64,000 bases of DNA from CAYSDL01 sp964429875 (GTDB lineage Bacteria; Fidelibacterota; Marinisomatia; SCGC-AAA003-L08; D37C17). This document shows positions 45,635 through 56,379 of the stretch, one piece after another; the stretch's first letter is position 1, and each line of letters starts with the position of its first letter. The notes below the pieces were generated by a model. That model saw nothing but the letters and a program-made list of their open reading frames with translations, was not told the origin of the DNA and did not search any database. The stretch spans positions 23,098-87,097 of the forward strand of contig CAYSDL010000001.1 of NCBI GenBank assembly GCA_964429875.1. The letters run 5' to 3'. Position numbers and translations under genes: made by a program.

Positions 45635-47140
45635 TTAAATAATAATTCCATGTCCTCCTCTTCTTTGATCACCAACTGCTTCTTGTTGACTTACACCATT
45701 CACTCCACCAAAAAATAAATTTTTATCATCAAATGAGTTTAATTTTAAGTTTTCAATTTCTGGAACTTTTATTCCAGGTTCATAAAATAAAGTATCACCT
45801 TCTAAATGTAACCTTGGCGCATTAATTGCACTTTCTAAGTCTAATTTTTTTTCTAGAAGATTTAGTATAACTTGAATATTCGCTGATCTAATTCTATTGC
45901 TACCACCACTTCCTAATACAAATTTAGGCGTTGAATTCTTAGTAATAATAATTGGAGACATCATTGTAGGTAGCCTTCTTTTAGTCCCCCATTTATGAAA
46001 CCCAAATGGATTAAGATCAACTTCTCCTAGCATATTGTTCATCATAATACCATATTCAGGGATAATACTACCACATCCTTCACCGTTTGTTGTTGTTATA
46101 CTAGCAGCATTCCCTTCACTATCAATGATACTTACATGAGTTGTAGATCCAAACCCATCTGTATCAGATGAAAAATCAAATTGATTTAAAGAAAATATTT
46201 TTTTGTATTTATTAAATATTTTGTTTGAAATAACTTTAGAGATTTCATTTATTTTTTTTGGATTTATACAAACTTCATCACGGGCTTTTGATGTGATATT
46301 CATGCCATTTATTAAATCAAAAACACTGATATCTTTATCAATTGTTTTTAATAATTTTAATAAAAATATAATTAATGTTCCACCATATGATGGAGCAGGG
46401 TTTGTATAAATAGTATGCTTATTGTATTCTAAGGAAAGAGGATTTCTTTTATGCACTTTGTAATTTTTAAAATCTTCTTTTGTTAAGCAGCTAATTCCAT
46501 TTAAATATTCAATGACAGAATTAACTCCTTCTCCTTTATAAAAATATTCACTTCCTTTTTCTAAAATAATTTCTAAAAAATCAGCAAACTTTGGATTAAT
46601 AAATATATCCCCAGCTTTAATGAAAGTATTGTTTTTATAGAATAAACTGTTATTAGAAAATGTTAAAATTGGCTTGATTAGTTTTAAAATATAAGCTTGA
46701 TAAGAACTAATTGTAACTCCTGATTTAGCAAAATTAATTGCATGTTTTAAAATAACCTTTAATGGTAGTTTCCCATGATTAGTATGAATTTCTAATAAAC
46801 CTACAATATTTCCAGGTATTGCAATAGATCCTTTCCCTATATGAAATTTTTGAATAGTATTCCCAAAATTAACATGAGTTTCAATAAACTCCTTATTAGG
46901 ATTTATATTACTGGGAAAGTCAACAAAAAAATCATATACAAATGGTTTGTTATTTTTTTCCATACCAACACACACTCCCCCACCAAATGGTCCTGTTAGG
47001 GCAAACTCAGAAGTCATAGAAACAAAAACTGCACCTACAGCTGCATCAAAAGCATTTCCTCCATCTTTTAAAATTTTTTCTGCAGTTTGTGAAGCTTCTT
47101 TTGATCCTGTTGAAATTGATCCATATTCTATAGAATTCAT
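45635..47140 (-). CDS. ggt: Gamma-glutamyltransferase
   Basis: This 501-residue Ntn hydrolase starts SIEYGSISTGSKEASQTAEKILKDGGNAFDAAVGA, as the family does. The self-cleavage site is GFGSTTHVSII with nucleophile Thr333, followed by EGNAASITTTNGEGCGS and VLGSGGSNRIRSANIQVI. Family members cleave gamma-glutamyl bonds such as in glutathione, or act on cephalosporin-like and other substrates. No signal peptide is evident, so a cytosolic location is likely, unlike the periplasmic E. coli enzyme. Confidence 0.9.
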   Translation of the reverse strand: MNSIEYGSISTGSKEASQTAEKILKDGGNAFDAAVGAVFVSMTSEFALTGPFGGGVCVGMEKNNKPFVYDFFVDFPSNINPNKEFIETHVNFGNTIQKFHIGKGSIAIPGNIVGLLEIHTNHGKLPLKVILKHAINFAKSGVTISSYQAYILKLIKPILTFSNNSLFYKNNTFIKAGDIFINPKFADFLEIILEKGSEYFYKGEGVNSVIEYLNGISCLTKEDFKNYKVHKRNPLSLEYNKHTIYTNPAPSYGGTLIIFLLKLLKTIDKDISVFDLINGMNITSKARDEVCINPKKINEISKVISNKIFNKYKKIFSLNQFDFSSDTDGFGSTTHVSIIDSEGNAASITTTNGEGCGSIIPEYGIMMNNMLGEVDLNPFGFHKWGTKRRLPTMMSPIIITKNSTPKFVLGSGGSNRIRSANIQVILNLLEKKLDLESAINAPRLHLEGDTLFYEPGIKVPEIENLKLNSFDDKNLFFGGVNGVSQQEAVGDQRRGGHGIII

Positions 47141-47230
47141 ATTGTAAATTTATAAATATAAATATAATGTGATAGTGATTAAATTCAAATGATTGTAATT
47201 AGTAAAAATTAATATAAATAGTAATACAAT

Positions 47231-49852
47231 ATGGAATTACCAAAAGCATACGAGCCAAATAATGTAGAAAAAAAATGGTATGATTATTGGGAGGAAAACA
47301 AAGTTTTTTCTCCTAGCAAAGAAAATAATACGTTTACTATTATGATTCCTCCTCCTAATGTTACAGGTATACTTCACCTTGGACATGTTTTAAATAATTC
47401 AATTCAGGATATTTTGATTAGAAGACAAAAAATGTTAGGTAAAAATATTCTATGGCTTCCTGGTACAGACCATGCTTCAATTGCGACAGAAGCTAAGGTT
47501 ACTAAATTATTAAAAGAAAAAGGAATAAATAAAAGAGATATCCCAAGAGAAGAATTTTTAAAGCATGCATGGGAATGGACTGAAGAATATGGAGGAATAA
47601 TAATTAAACAGTTAAAAAGATTAGGTTGTGCATGTAATTGGGAGAGAGAAAGATTTACAATGGATGATGAGTACTATAAATCTGTTATTAGTACATTTGT
47701 TAAGCTATATAAAGAAGGTTTGATCTATAAAAGCGAAAGAATGATCAATTGGGACCCAAAGGGTTTAACTGCATTATCAGATGAAGAAGTTATTCATAAA
47801 GAACAAAGTGGTAAATTGTGGCATATTAAGTATCCAATATCTAATTCAGATCAATATTTAGTTGTTGCAACAACAAGGCCAGAAACCATGCTTGGGGATA
47901 CTGGTGTTGCAATTAACCCAAAAGATAAACGATATAAAAATTTTAATAATAAAATGATTGATTTGCCTATTGCTGATAAACAAATTCCTATTTTTTCAGA
48001 TGCCTATGTTGATATGGAATTTGGAACAGGTTGCGTTAAGGTTACTCCCGCTCATGACACAAATGATTTTGATATGGCGCAAAGAAATAATCTTGAAATA
48101 ATAAATATTATGAATAAAGATGGAACATTAAATGAAAATGTTCCAAAAGAGTTTCAAGGCTTAGATAGATTTAAAGCAAGGAATAAAGTTATTGATAAAT
48201 TAGAGTCATTAAAATTAATAGATAAAATTGAAGACTATGTACATAAAGTTGGTTATTCAGAAAGAACTGATGTAGTCGTTGAGCCCAGACTATCCTTGCA
48301 ATGGTTTTTGAAAATGGATGGTTTTGCAAAAGAAGCTCTTAGTGTTGTTAAAGAAGATAAAATAAAATTTCATCCAGATAGATGGAGAAAAATTTATAAT
48401 CATTGGTTAGAAAATATTAAAGATTGGTGTATTTCAAGACAACTCTTATGGGGCCATAGAATCCCGGTATGGTATAAAGGTGATGAAATTTATTGTGGAG
48501 AAGAACAACCAAAAGATGAAGGCTGGGTACAAGATTCTGATGTGCTTGATACATGGTTTAGCTCATGGATATGGCCACTTGCAACATTAGGATGGCCGGA
48601 TGATACAGAAGATTTAAAAAGATTTTATCCTACACAAGATTTAGTTACTGGCCCTGATATTATTTTTTTCTGGGTTGCTAGAATGATTATGTCAGGATTA
48701 CATTTCAAGAATAAAATCCCTTTTTCAAATGTTTATTTTACAAGTATTATTAGAGATGAACAAGGGAGAAAAATGAGTAAGTCTTTAGGAAATTCTCCAG
48801 ATCCATTAGATTTATTTGATAAATATGGTGTTGATGCAGTTAGAGTTAGCATTTTGATGATTTCTCCTCAAGGATCTGATGTTCTTTTTTCAGAAGATAA
48901 AATTGATTTAGGTAGAAACTTTATGAATAAACTATGGAATAGTTCAAGATTCTTAATGATGAATATTCAAGATAAAGAAAAATTAATTTCATTTGATAGT
49001 ATAGATCAATCCTCATTGGAGTTAGTTGATTTATGGATTTTATCCAGATTAAATACAACTATTAATGATGTAAATAAAAATTTAGATACATACAAATTAA
49101 ATGAAGCAATTAAAACAATGTATAATTTTATTTGGAAAGATTATTGTGATTGGTACATTGAATTTTCTAAAAGTCGTATATATGGAGATAATGATAATGA
49201 TAGAGATGTAGTTTTATCATTAGCTGTATATATTTTACATAATATTTTAAAGTTATTACATCCATATGCTCCATTTATAACTGAAGAAATTTGGTCTTAC
49301 TACAAACTAAATGATGATGAGATTTTAATCAATTCTCAGTGGCCAGAAAGTAATCATAATTTTATAAATGCAGATGTTGAAAGTGATTTTAATTTCATTA
49401 TGCAGGGGATTACATCTATAAGAAATATGCGTTCTGAATTAAATATTTCTCCAAAAAAAGAAGCTAAGCTCCTATGTAGAGGCTCATCAAATAAAACAAA
49501 AATTATTTTAAATAATAGTAAATATTTTAAATCTTTGGTAAAAATAAATAATATTGAATGTTCTGATAAATTAGAAAAACCAGCACAATCATCAACAGCT
49601 GTTATAAATGATGTTGAGTTCTTTCTACCTTTATCAAATTTAATAGATTTAAATATAGAGATAAATAGATTAAAAAATAAAATATCTGATATAGAAGGTA
49701 GAATGAATTCCGTAAAAAGAAAGTTGGATAACAATAGTTTTATTAATAACGCTCCATCAAATATTGTTGATCATGAAAAAAATAAATATAAAAATTATAA
49801 AAATGATTATGATAAACTATTAAATAATTTAAATAACTTAAAAAATAACTAG
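47231..49852 (+). CDS. valS: Valyl-tRNA synthetase
   Basis: This 873-residue class I synthetase has the HIGH-type PNVTGILHLGHVLNN (His49-His52), the editing domain (ATTRPETMLGDTGVAINP), ISRQLLWGHRIPVWY, the KMSKS loop RKMSKSLGNSPDP (~513-518), the anticodon-binding helices and a C-terminal coiled coil (~805-873). It charges tRNA-Val. Length and motifs are complete. recG follows after 7 bases. Confidence 0.97.
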   Translation: MELPKAYEPNNVEKKWYDYWEENKVFSPSKENNTFTIMIPPPNVTGILHLGHVLNNSIQDILIRRQKMLGKNILWLPGTDHASIATEAKVTKLLKEKGINKRDIPREEFLKHAWEWTEEYGGIIIKQLKRLGCACNWERERFTMDDEYYKSVISTFVKLYKEGLIYKSERMINWDPKGLTALSDEEVIHKEQSGKLWHIKYPISNSDQYLVVATTRPETMLGDTGVAINPKDKRYKNFNNKMIDLPIADKQIPIFSDAYVDMEFGTGCVKVTPAHDTNDFDMAQRNNLEIINIMNKDGTLNENVPKEFQGLDRFKARNKVIDKLESLKLIDKIEDYVHKVGYSERTDVVVEPRLSLQWFLKMDGFAKEALSVVKEDKIKFHPDRWRKIYNHWLENIKDWCISRQLLWGHRIPVWYKGDEIYCGEEQPKDEGWVQDSDVLDTWFSSWIWPLATLGWPDDTEDLKRFYPTQDLVTGPDIIFFWVARMIMSGLHFKNKIPFSNVYFTSIIRDEQGRKMSKSLGNSPDPLDLFDKYGVDAVRVSILMISPQGSDVLFSEDKIDLGRNFMNKLWNSSRFLMMNIQDKEKLISFDSIDQSSLELVDLWILSRLNTTINDVNKNLDTYKLNEAIKTMYNFIWKDYCDWYIEFSKSRIYGDNDNDRDVVLSLAVYILHNILKLLHPYAPFITEEIWSYYKLNDDEILINSQWPESNHNFINADVESDFNFIMQGITSIRNMRSELNISPKKEAKLLCRGSSNKTKIILNNSKYFKSLVKINNIECSDKLEKPAQSSTAVINDVEFFLPLSNLIDLNIEINRLKNKISDIEGRMNSVKRKLDNNSFINNAPSNIVDHEKNKYKNYKNDYDKLLNNLNNLKNN

Positions 49853-49859
49853 AAATTAT

Positions 49860-51956
49860 TTGGACCCTCAATCCTACAGCACAGAGCTTCATACAGACAT
49901 TAAATTTTTAAAAGGTGTAGGCCCAAGAAGAGCTAACATATTAAAACAAAACGATATATTTACAATTGAAGATCTCCTTCGTTATTATCCTCGAAAATAT
50001 TTAGATAGAACCAATACAAAAAAAATTTCAGAATTAATTGTAGGTGATAAAGTTGTTATTATTGCAACTGTAAAATCATTTAGTTTAAAAAGAACAAAAA
50101 AAGGAAAATATTTTCAATTATATGTTAATGATAACACTGGGAGTTTGAATTGCTTGTGGTTTCATGGAGTTTCATGGATTTTAGAAAAATTTAATGTGGG
50201 TGATAATATTGCTTTATTTGGGAAAGTTGAATTTTATAAAGGATTTAGAATTATTCATCCTGAGTTTGATATTTTAGATAGTGATGATGATCCCTTAAAT
50301 ACAGGTCGCATTATTCCTATCTATGCAACCAATGCAAAACTTAAAAATGTTGGTTTAGATAGCAGAGGAATAAGAAAATTAATAATAAATGCTTTAAATG
50401 CAATAAGTAACAAAATTGATGATCATTTTTATAATGATATATTAAAGGAAGAATCTTTACTGAATTTAAGTAATGCAATTTCAAACATTCATCAACCAGA
50501 AGATCAGTTTGTTTTAAAAAATGCAATTTATAGATTAAAATTTGATGAACATTTTTTCATACAAATTTTAATGGCATTAAATACAAATAGAATTAAAACA
50601 TCAAAAGGAAAAATTTATAGGAGTTTAGGTGATCATGCAAAGAATATGTATAAAAATTTAAATTTCAAACTTACCAATGCCCAGATTAAAGTATTAAAAG
50701 AAATCAGATTAGATATTTGCTCAGGGAAACCAATGAATAGGTTAATACAAGGTGATGTAGGATGCGGAAAAACAATTGTAGCAGCACTTATAGCTTCAAT
50801 TATAGTTGGAGAAAAGGCACAAGTAGCAATTATGGCTCCAACTGAAATTCTTGCGGAGCAACATTATAACAGCTTCAATGAAAAATTTAAAAATACAAAA
50901 ATTAATTGCAGTTTATTAATTAGTAATCTCAAAAAAAAAGAAAAAGATTTATTATATGAAAATCTAAAAAAGTCAAAAATAGATATAATCATTGGAACAC
51001 ATGCTTTAATACAAGATAAAGTCATCTTTAAAAATTTAGGATTAATTATTATTGATGAGCAACATAGGTTTGGTGTTGACCAAAGAAAAAAACTAATAGA
51101 TAAGGGTAGTAATCCTCATTTATTAGCAATGACTGCAACTCCAATCCCAAGGACGCTAGCTTTTACATTGCATGGAGATATGGAAATTTCATGGATTGAT
51201 GAAATGCCTCAAAACAGAAAGACAATATTAACAAAGGTAGTTACCCCTAATCAAATAAATACTGTCTATGATTTAATGAAAAAAGAAATGGATAGGGGAC
51301 ATTATTGCTATATTGTTTATCCTATAATAGATGAGTCAGAAAAACTAGATTTGAAAGATGCTAAAAATGCTTTTGAGCTTCTTTCAAGAAATGAATTTAA
51401 AGAATATAGTTTAGGATTTATGCATGGAAAACTAGATAAAATTGAAAAAAATTCATTAATGGAAAAATTTACTTCAGGAAAAATACAATGTTTAATTTCT
51501 ACTACAGTTATTGAAGTTGGAATTGATAATTCAAAAGCAACTGTAATGGTTATTGAAAATGCTGAAAGATTTGGTTTAACTCAATTGCATCAATTAAGAG
51601 GAAGGGTTGGTAGAAGTGAATTGCAGTCACATTGTTTTTTAATTGAAAGAAAAACAACAGAAAATTCATTTAAAAGACTCCAAATAATGGAAAATATTTC
51701 AAATGGGTTTGTAATTTCTGATGAAGATCTGAAATTAAGAGGACCTGGAGATTTTTTTGGAACTAAACAACATGGTTATATTAAATCAGGTTTAATAAAT
51801 TTCAATAAAGATAGTGAAATAATTAAAAGAGCAAGAAAAAAAGCTTTTGAAATTATAGGAGAAGATTCGAAACTTTTGTTAGCTGAAAATAGTTTAATAA
51901 GAAATAAATTCATGAAAAATTATAAAGAAATGCTTGAGTTTATAAATATAGGTTAA
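49860..51956 (+). CDS. recG: ATP-dependent DNA helicase RecG
   Basis: This 698-residue protein has the RecG wedge/OB domain (FLKGVGPRRANILKQ, ~15-150). Helicase motifs follow: GDVGCGKT (~298-305), IIIDEQHRFG, MTATPIPRTLAFTLHGDM, ISTTVIEVGIDN and LHQLRGRVGRSELQSHC. It remodels stalled forks and Holliday junctions. The predicted start is TTG at 49860, 7 bases after valS; no in-frame ATG occurs before the conserved FLKGVGPRRA region, so TTG use is well supported. The next gene starts 4 bases after the stop. Confidence 0.95.
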   Translation: MDPQSYSTELHTDIKFLKGVGPRRANILKQNDIFTIEDLLRYYPRKYLDRTNTKKISELIVGDKVVIIATVKSFSLKRTKKGKYFQLYVNDNTGSLNCLWFHGVSWILEKFNVGDNIALFGKVEFYKGFRIIHPEFDILDSDDDPLNTGRIIPIYATNAKLKNVGLDSRGIRKLIINALNAISNKIDDHFYNDILKEESLLNLSNAISNIHQPEDQFVLKNAIYRLKFDEHFFIQILMALNTNRIKTSKGKIYRSLGDHAKNMYKNLNFKLTNAQIKVLKEIRLDICSGKPMNRLIQGDVGCGKTIVAALIASIIVGEKAQVAIMAPTEILAEQHYNSFNEKFKNTKINCSLLISNLKKKEKDLLYENLKKSKIDIIIGTHALIQDKVIFKNLGLIIIDEQHRFGVDQRKKLIDKGSNPHLLAMTATPIPRTLAFTLHGDMEISWIDEMPQNRKTILTKVVTPNQINTVYDLMKKEMDRGHYCYIVYPIIDESEKLDLKDAKNAFELLSRNEFKEYSLGFMHGKLDKIEKNSLMEKFTSGKIQCLISTTVIEVGIDNSKATVMVIENAERFGLTQLHQLRGRVGRSELQSHCFLIERKTTENSFKRLQIMENISNGFVISDEDLKLRGPGDFFGTKQHGYIKSGLINFNKDSEIIKRARKKAFEIIGEDSKLLLAENSLIRNKFMKNYKEMLEFINIG

Positions 51957-51960
51957 AAAT

Positions 51961-54900
51961 ATGAAAAATAATCTCAATAAAATTTTAACAGTCCTATCAT
52001 TTTTTATCTCATTGATATTATATATAATAACAATGGCTCCGACCACATCATTTTGGGATTGCGGAGAATTTATATCGACTTCTTATATATTGGGAGTCCC
52101 TCATCCTCCTGGATCACCATTATATTTATTGTTAGGAAATGTTTTTAGTTCAATCCCATTTTTTGAAGATATAGGTGCTAGAGTGAATCTAATCTCTCCT
52201 TTAGTTAGTGCCCTCTCAGTTATGTTTCTCTATAAAATCATTGTTTACTTACTAGAGGAGTTTCAGAAAAATAAAAATGATATTATAGATATAAGCATAA
52301 TTTATTTTAGTGCATTTACAGCAGCATTGACTTTTGCAGTTTCAGATTCACATTGGTTTAATGCAGTCGAAGCAGAGGTGTATTCTTTTTCAACATTTTT
52401 TACATCAATTGTTGTTTGGATGATACTTAAATGGAGCAAAAGTGAAAACAACAATTGGAATGTAAGATATTTACTAATAATAATATATATGTTTGGTCTT
52501 GCAATTGGAGTACATTTATTAAACTTATTAACCCTACCTTTTGTAGCACTAATTATTTATTTTAAAAAATTTAAATTTTCAATTAAAACTTTTTTATCTA
52601 CGGTAGCATTTACTTTTATTATATTTTTAACAATTTATATTGGTTTTATTAAAGGTATTCCTGATATAACTAATAAATTTGGTAATATGTATTTTATAGT
52701 GTTTTTCCCTTTAATAATTATAATAACAATATTCCTATTGCAGTTTAGTTCTACAAAAAAAGAATATTCAATTTATGCATATTATTTATCTGTTTTATCT
52801 TCATTGGTGATTGTTTTACTAATTTCTAGCACATTATTTATTAATAATGGAGATCAAATTTCATTACATAGACAAAACCAAATTATAAAAATTCAAGAAC
52901 AAATTGATAACTATGATAAAGAAATTTATTTAGAACAAGAAAAGATGTATCAAGATAATAACCTTCAAGGCAATATTAATGATAAAATAAATAAAAGAAA
53001 TTTGCTTGTTGATGATTTTAGATCACTATATGAAGATTATTTTAATTTTGAAGAAATAAAAAATAATTTAACATTTATTGAATTAATTAAGTGGCAACCA
53101 AAATCAAGTTTTTTGTATATAATAATAATTTTCTTTTCTTTTGGTTTTATTATCAATAGATATACAAGAAAAAATGATTCATCATCAAAGAATATATTTA
53201 AGTTTATATTTACAAGTGTTTTATTAATATTAATTGGTTACTCAACATATACAACGATATTTATTAGAGCTAGTCAAAGCCCGGCTATTAATGAAAATAG
53301 TCCTGATAATATAGATAGAGCATTAGCATATATGAATAGAGATCAATATGGAGATTGGGAAATATTAAATTGGGCATCAACAATTAAGAGACCTGAAAAC
53401 GCAAATTGGAAACGATATACTACATCAAAAAATAATCCATCCTTTACTGAACAAATTAATTTTTTTATTGATTATCAAATTAAAGAAATGTATCTAAGAT
53501 ACTTTGCATGGCAATTTATTGGGAGAGGTGATAAAGAAGAATTCCCTTGGTACATTAAAGATCTTAATGGGAATTTAATTGGGAATCAAAGATTAGATGG
53601 TATTAATTGGTTTAGGTATGGGATTCCTTTAGCGTTTATATTAGGGATTTTAGGTATTTTCTTTCATTTTAGGAATGATTGGCGAAGAGCATTATCAGTC
53701 CTTAGTTTATTTTTAGCTACTGGATTAATGATAATAATTTACCTTAATCAATATGATCCTCAACCACGTGAAAGAGATTATTCCTATGTTGGTAGTTTTT
53801 TTGCATTCTCAATTTGGATTGGAATTGGCTTATCTTGTTTATTAAGTGAAATAAGAAAATTTTTCGATAATTCTAATGTTGGAACTTTCATTTCAGTCCC
53901 ATTAATGATGATTGTTTTTATATCAATGCCAGTTAAGATGTTAGCAACTGATTATTTTGAACATAGTAGAAAAGGAAACTATGTTGCATGGGATTACGGC
54001 TATAATTTATTGAACTCATGCGAACCTAATGGAATTATATTTACAAATGGAGATAATGATACATTCCCATTATGGTATCTGCAAGAAGTAGAGGGATTAA
54101 GAAAAGATGTTAAGGTTGTTAATCTTAGCTTATTAAATACACCCTGGTATATTGATCAGTTAATAAATAAAGAACCAAAACTAAATATAACATTTGAGAA
54201 TAAAAACTTTAAAAATGATATATATCAAATAGATCCTTATTATGCAACTGAATCTGCATTTGACCTTTGCTTATCTGAATATTCAGATGAGCCTTGGAAT
54301 AAGTTGAACTGTAACTTAGTTATTAATGAGGAAGTACTAAAATTTGATATTTCTCCAACATTAATAAGAAAGCTCTTAAGAGTTCAGGATTATTTAATTT
54401 TAGAAATCATACAAGATATTGGCAAATCTAAACCAATTTATTTTGCAGCGACTGTTTCAGAAAATAATCAACTTGGTTTGAAAGATTATCTTGTAATGGA
54501 AGGAATGACATATAAACTTAATTTTAATAAAAATAAAAGCAGAATTAATTTTAAACAAATGAAACAAAATTTAATGGGATCAAACAGTGAAGATTTAATA
54601 TATGAAATAGATGATTATAAAAACAGGTTTAAAACTGAAGAGGGTATATATAGATATACTAATTTAAATGATACCTCTATTTACTATAGTGATAATATTC
54701 AAAGATTGGTCCAAAATTATAGAATTGGGTTTATTAGATTAGCTCAAGAAGAATTGCAGTCTGAAAGAGAAAATAAAAACAATAATGCTGAAAAATTAAT
54801 TGATTTAATGAATGAATATTTCCCTACAAAAAGACTACCGATTGAACCCGGGGTGGCTCTTCTTATAAGTGATTCTATTTATGCAAAAACAGGTAATAAA

Positions 54901-55311
54901 ATAAAGCAAAGAGATATTTGCAATAATTTATTTAATGGTAATCTCCCTATTGAAACAAAGATCTACTTACTACACAAATTTTCAGAATTTAGTGATAAAG
55001 ATGATATAATGCATGCAACAAGAAACTTAATTAATATGCATAATGAAGAATTAGATTTTGAACTCCAAAAATATTTAGGAGATATTTTATCAGACAATCT
55101 AGAAAAAGAAGATTTTATTATTTTTGGTGATTCTCTACTAGAAGTATATCCATTTAAGGGCTTATTGTATTCTATAGTAAGAACTTATGAAGAAGTTGGC
55201 TTAAGAGGAGAAGCGCTAGAAAAAGTAGAATCATGGCTAAAAAAAGATCCTCATGATAAAGATATAAAATTATTACATGAATATTTACTTGAAATGAATT
55301 CTTTTCAATAA
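51961..55311 (+). CDS. DUF2723 membrane protein (protein O-mannosyltransferase-like)
   Basis: This 1116-residue protein has an N-terminal block of about ten membrane helices. It opens with the family signature MAPTTSFWDCGEFISTSYILGVPHPPGSPLYLLLGN (~25-60), and a later ANGDNDTFPLWYLQEVEGLRKDVKVVNLSLLNTPWY-like stretch lies in the globular part (~695-735). DUF2723 proteins (TMEM260-like) are GT-C-type glycosyltransferases, thought to use lipid-linked sugars for protein O-glycosylation. The C-terminal ~300 residues are helical, TPR-like. It is followed after 3 bases by a family 2 glycosyltransferase, which suggests a glycosylation operon. Confidence 0.85.
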   Translation: MKNNLNKILTVLSFFISLILYIITMAPTTSFWDCGEFISTSYILGVPHPPGSPLYLLLGNVFSSIPFFEDIGARVNLISPLVSALSVMFLYKIIVYLLEEFQKNKNDIIDISIIYFSAFTAALTFAVSDSHWFNAVEAEVYSFSTFFTSIVVWMILKWSKSENNNWNVRYLLIIIYMFGLAIGVHLLNLLTLPFVALIIYFKKFKFSIKTFLSTVAFTFIIFLTIYIGFIKGIPDITNKFGNMYFIVFFPLIIIITIFLLQFSSTKKEYSIYAYYLSVLSSLVIVLLISSTLFINNGDQISLHRQNQIIKIQEQIDNYDKEIYLEQEKMYQDNNLQGNINDKINKRNLLVDDFRSLYEDYFNFEEIKNNLTFIELIKWQPKSSFLYIIIIFFSFGFIINRYTRKNDSSSKNIFKFIFTSVLLILIGYSTYTTIFIRASQSPAINENSPDNIDRALAYMNRDQYGDWEILNWASTIKRPENANWKRYTTSKNNPSFTEQINFFIDYQIKEMYLRYFAWQFIGRGDKEEFPWYIKDLNGNLIGNQRLDGINWFRYGIPLAFILGILGIFFHFRNDWRRALSVLSLFLATGLMIIIYLNQYDPQPRERDYSYVGSFFAFSIWIGIGLSCLLSEIRKFFDNSNVGTFISVPLMMIVFISMPVKMLATDYFEHSRKGNYVAWDYGYNLLNSCEPNGIIFTNGDNDTFPLWYLQEVEGLRKDVKVVNLSLLNTPWYIDQLINKEPKLNITFENKNFKNDIYQIDPYYATESAFDLCLSEYSDEPWNKLNCNLVINEEVLKFDISPTLIRKLLRVQDYLILEIIQDIGKSKPIYFAATVSENNQLGLKDYLVMEGMTYKLNFNKNKSRINFKQMKQNLMGSNSEDLIYEIDDYKNRFKTEEGIYRYTNLNDTSIYYSDNIQRLVQNYRIGFIRLAQEELQSERENKNNNAEKLIDLMNEYFPTKRLPIEPGVALLISDSIYAKTGNKIKQRDICNNLFNGNLPIETKIYLLHKFSEFSDKDDIMHATRNLINMHNEELDFELQKYLGDILSDNLEKEDFIIFGDSLLEVYPFKGLLYSIVRTYEEVGLRGEALEKVESWLKKDPHDKDIKLLHEYLLEMNSFQ

Positions 55312-55314
55312 TTC

Positions 55315-56379
55315 ATGGTAGATTCTAAAGTATCCATTATTATCCCTCATCATAATAATTTTGATATATTAATTGAATGTATTAATTCGATAAAAAAAAT
55401 ACAACATTCTAATGTTGAAATTATTATAGTAGATAATAACAGTTCAGATAATAGTATAAATAAAATAAGAGATTCTTATACTGATCTAATTATACAGAAA
55501 TCAAAAAAAAACTTAGGTTATGCAGGAGGATGTAATTTAGGAGCAAAAATTGCTCAAGGTAAATACTTGCTTTTTTTAAATAATGATACTATCCATGAAG
55601 AATTTTTTTTAGATCATCTTATTAATAAGATATATGATAATAATAATATTGCATGTGTTCAACCTAAAATTAAAAATTATGATAATAAAGAATATTTTGA
55701 TTATGCAGGAGCTTCAGGTGGTTTTATAGATTACTTAGTTTTTCCATTTACAAGAGGGCGTATATTTAATACAATAGAAAAAGATACAGGCCAATATGAC
55801 TATCCTACAAAAGTTTTTTGGACATCTGGAACTGCTTTTATTACTAGTAAAGATATATTTAATAAATTGGGTGGTTTTGATGAAAATTTATTTTCTCATA
55901 TGGAAGAAATTGATTATTGTTGGAAATGTTATTTAGCTGGGTTTGAATGCTGGGTTGAACCAAAATCTGTTGTTTATCATCATGGAGCAAAAACATTAAC
56001 TTATAATTCCTATAAGAAAACTTATCTTAATCATAGAAACAGTATAATCCTTTTGCTTTCAAATTATAGCATTGGATTATCTCTATATCTAGTTCCTTTA
56101 AGATTATTATTGGAAGTGATATCTTCATTAAACGATTTATTGAAATTTAGAATAGGACATTTTATAGCGCACTATTTTTCAATAATTTCAGTACTTTTTA
56201 ACATAACAAATATTTATAAACGAAGAAAAAAAATAAATAAAATAAGAATTAAAGATGATAAGTTTTTGTTTGATAAAAATATTATTTTTAATCAAAGCGC
56301 AGTAAGAAAATATTTTTTATTTAGAAAAAAAACATATAATAAATTTTTTAATAAAGGAAATAATAATGCTATCAAATAA
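55315..56379 (+). CDS. Family 2 glycosyltransferase
   Basis: This 354-residue GT-A enzyme resembles rhamnosyl/WcaA-type transferases. It has VSIIIPHHNNFDILIECINSI, IIVDNNSSDNS, NLGYAGGCNLGAKIAQGKYLLFLNNDT (DxD-like NND), GGFDENLFSHMEEIDYCWKCYLAG and a C-terminal hydrophobic, basic stretch (~245-310) that would attach it to the inner face of the membrane. It probably makes glycans for LPS or glycoproteins. It lies 3 bases behind the DUF2723 gene and overlaps the cupin gene by 14 bases. Confidence 0.88.
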   Translation: MVDSKVSIIIPHHNNFDILIECINSIKKIQHSNVEIIIVDNNSSDNSINKIRDSYTDLIIQKSKKNLGYAGGCNLGAKIAQGKYLLFLNNDTIHEEFFLDHLINKIYDNNNIACVQPKIKNYDNKEYFDYAGASGGFIDYLVFPFTRGRIFNTIEKDTGQYDYPTKVFWTSGTAFITSKDIFNKLGGFDENLFSHMEEIDYCWKCYLAGFECWVEPKSVVYHHGAKTLTYNSYKKTYLNHRNSIILLLSNYSIGLSLYLVPLRLLLEVISSLNDLLKFRIGHFIAHYFSIISVLFNITNIYKRRKKINKIRIKDDKFLFDKNIIFNQSAVRKYFLFRKKTYNKFFNKGNNNAIK

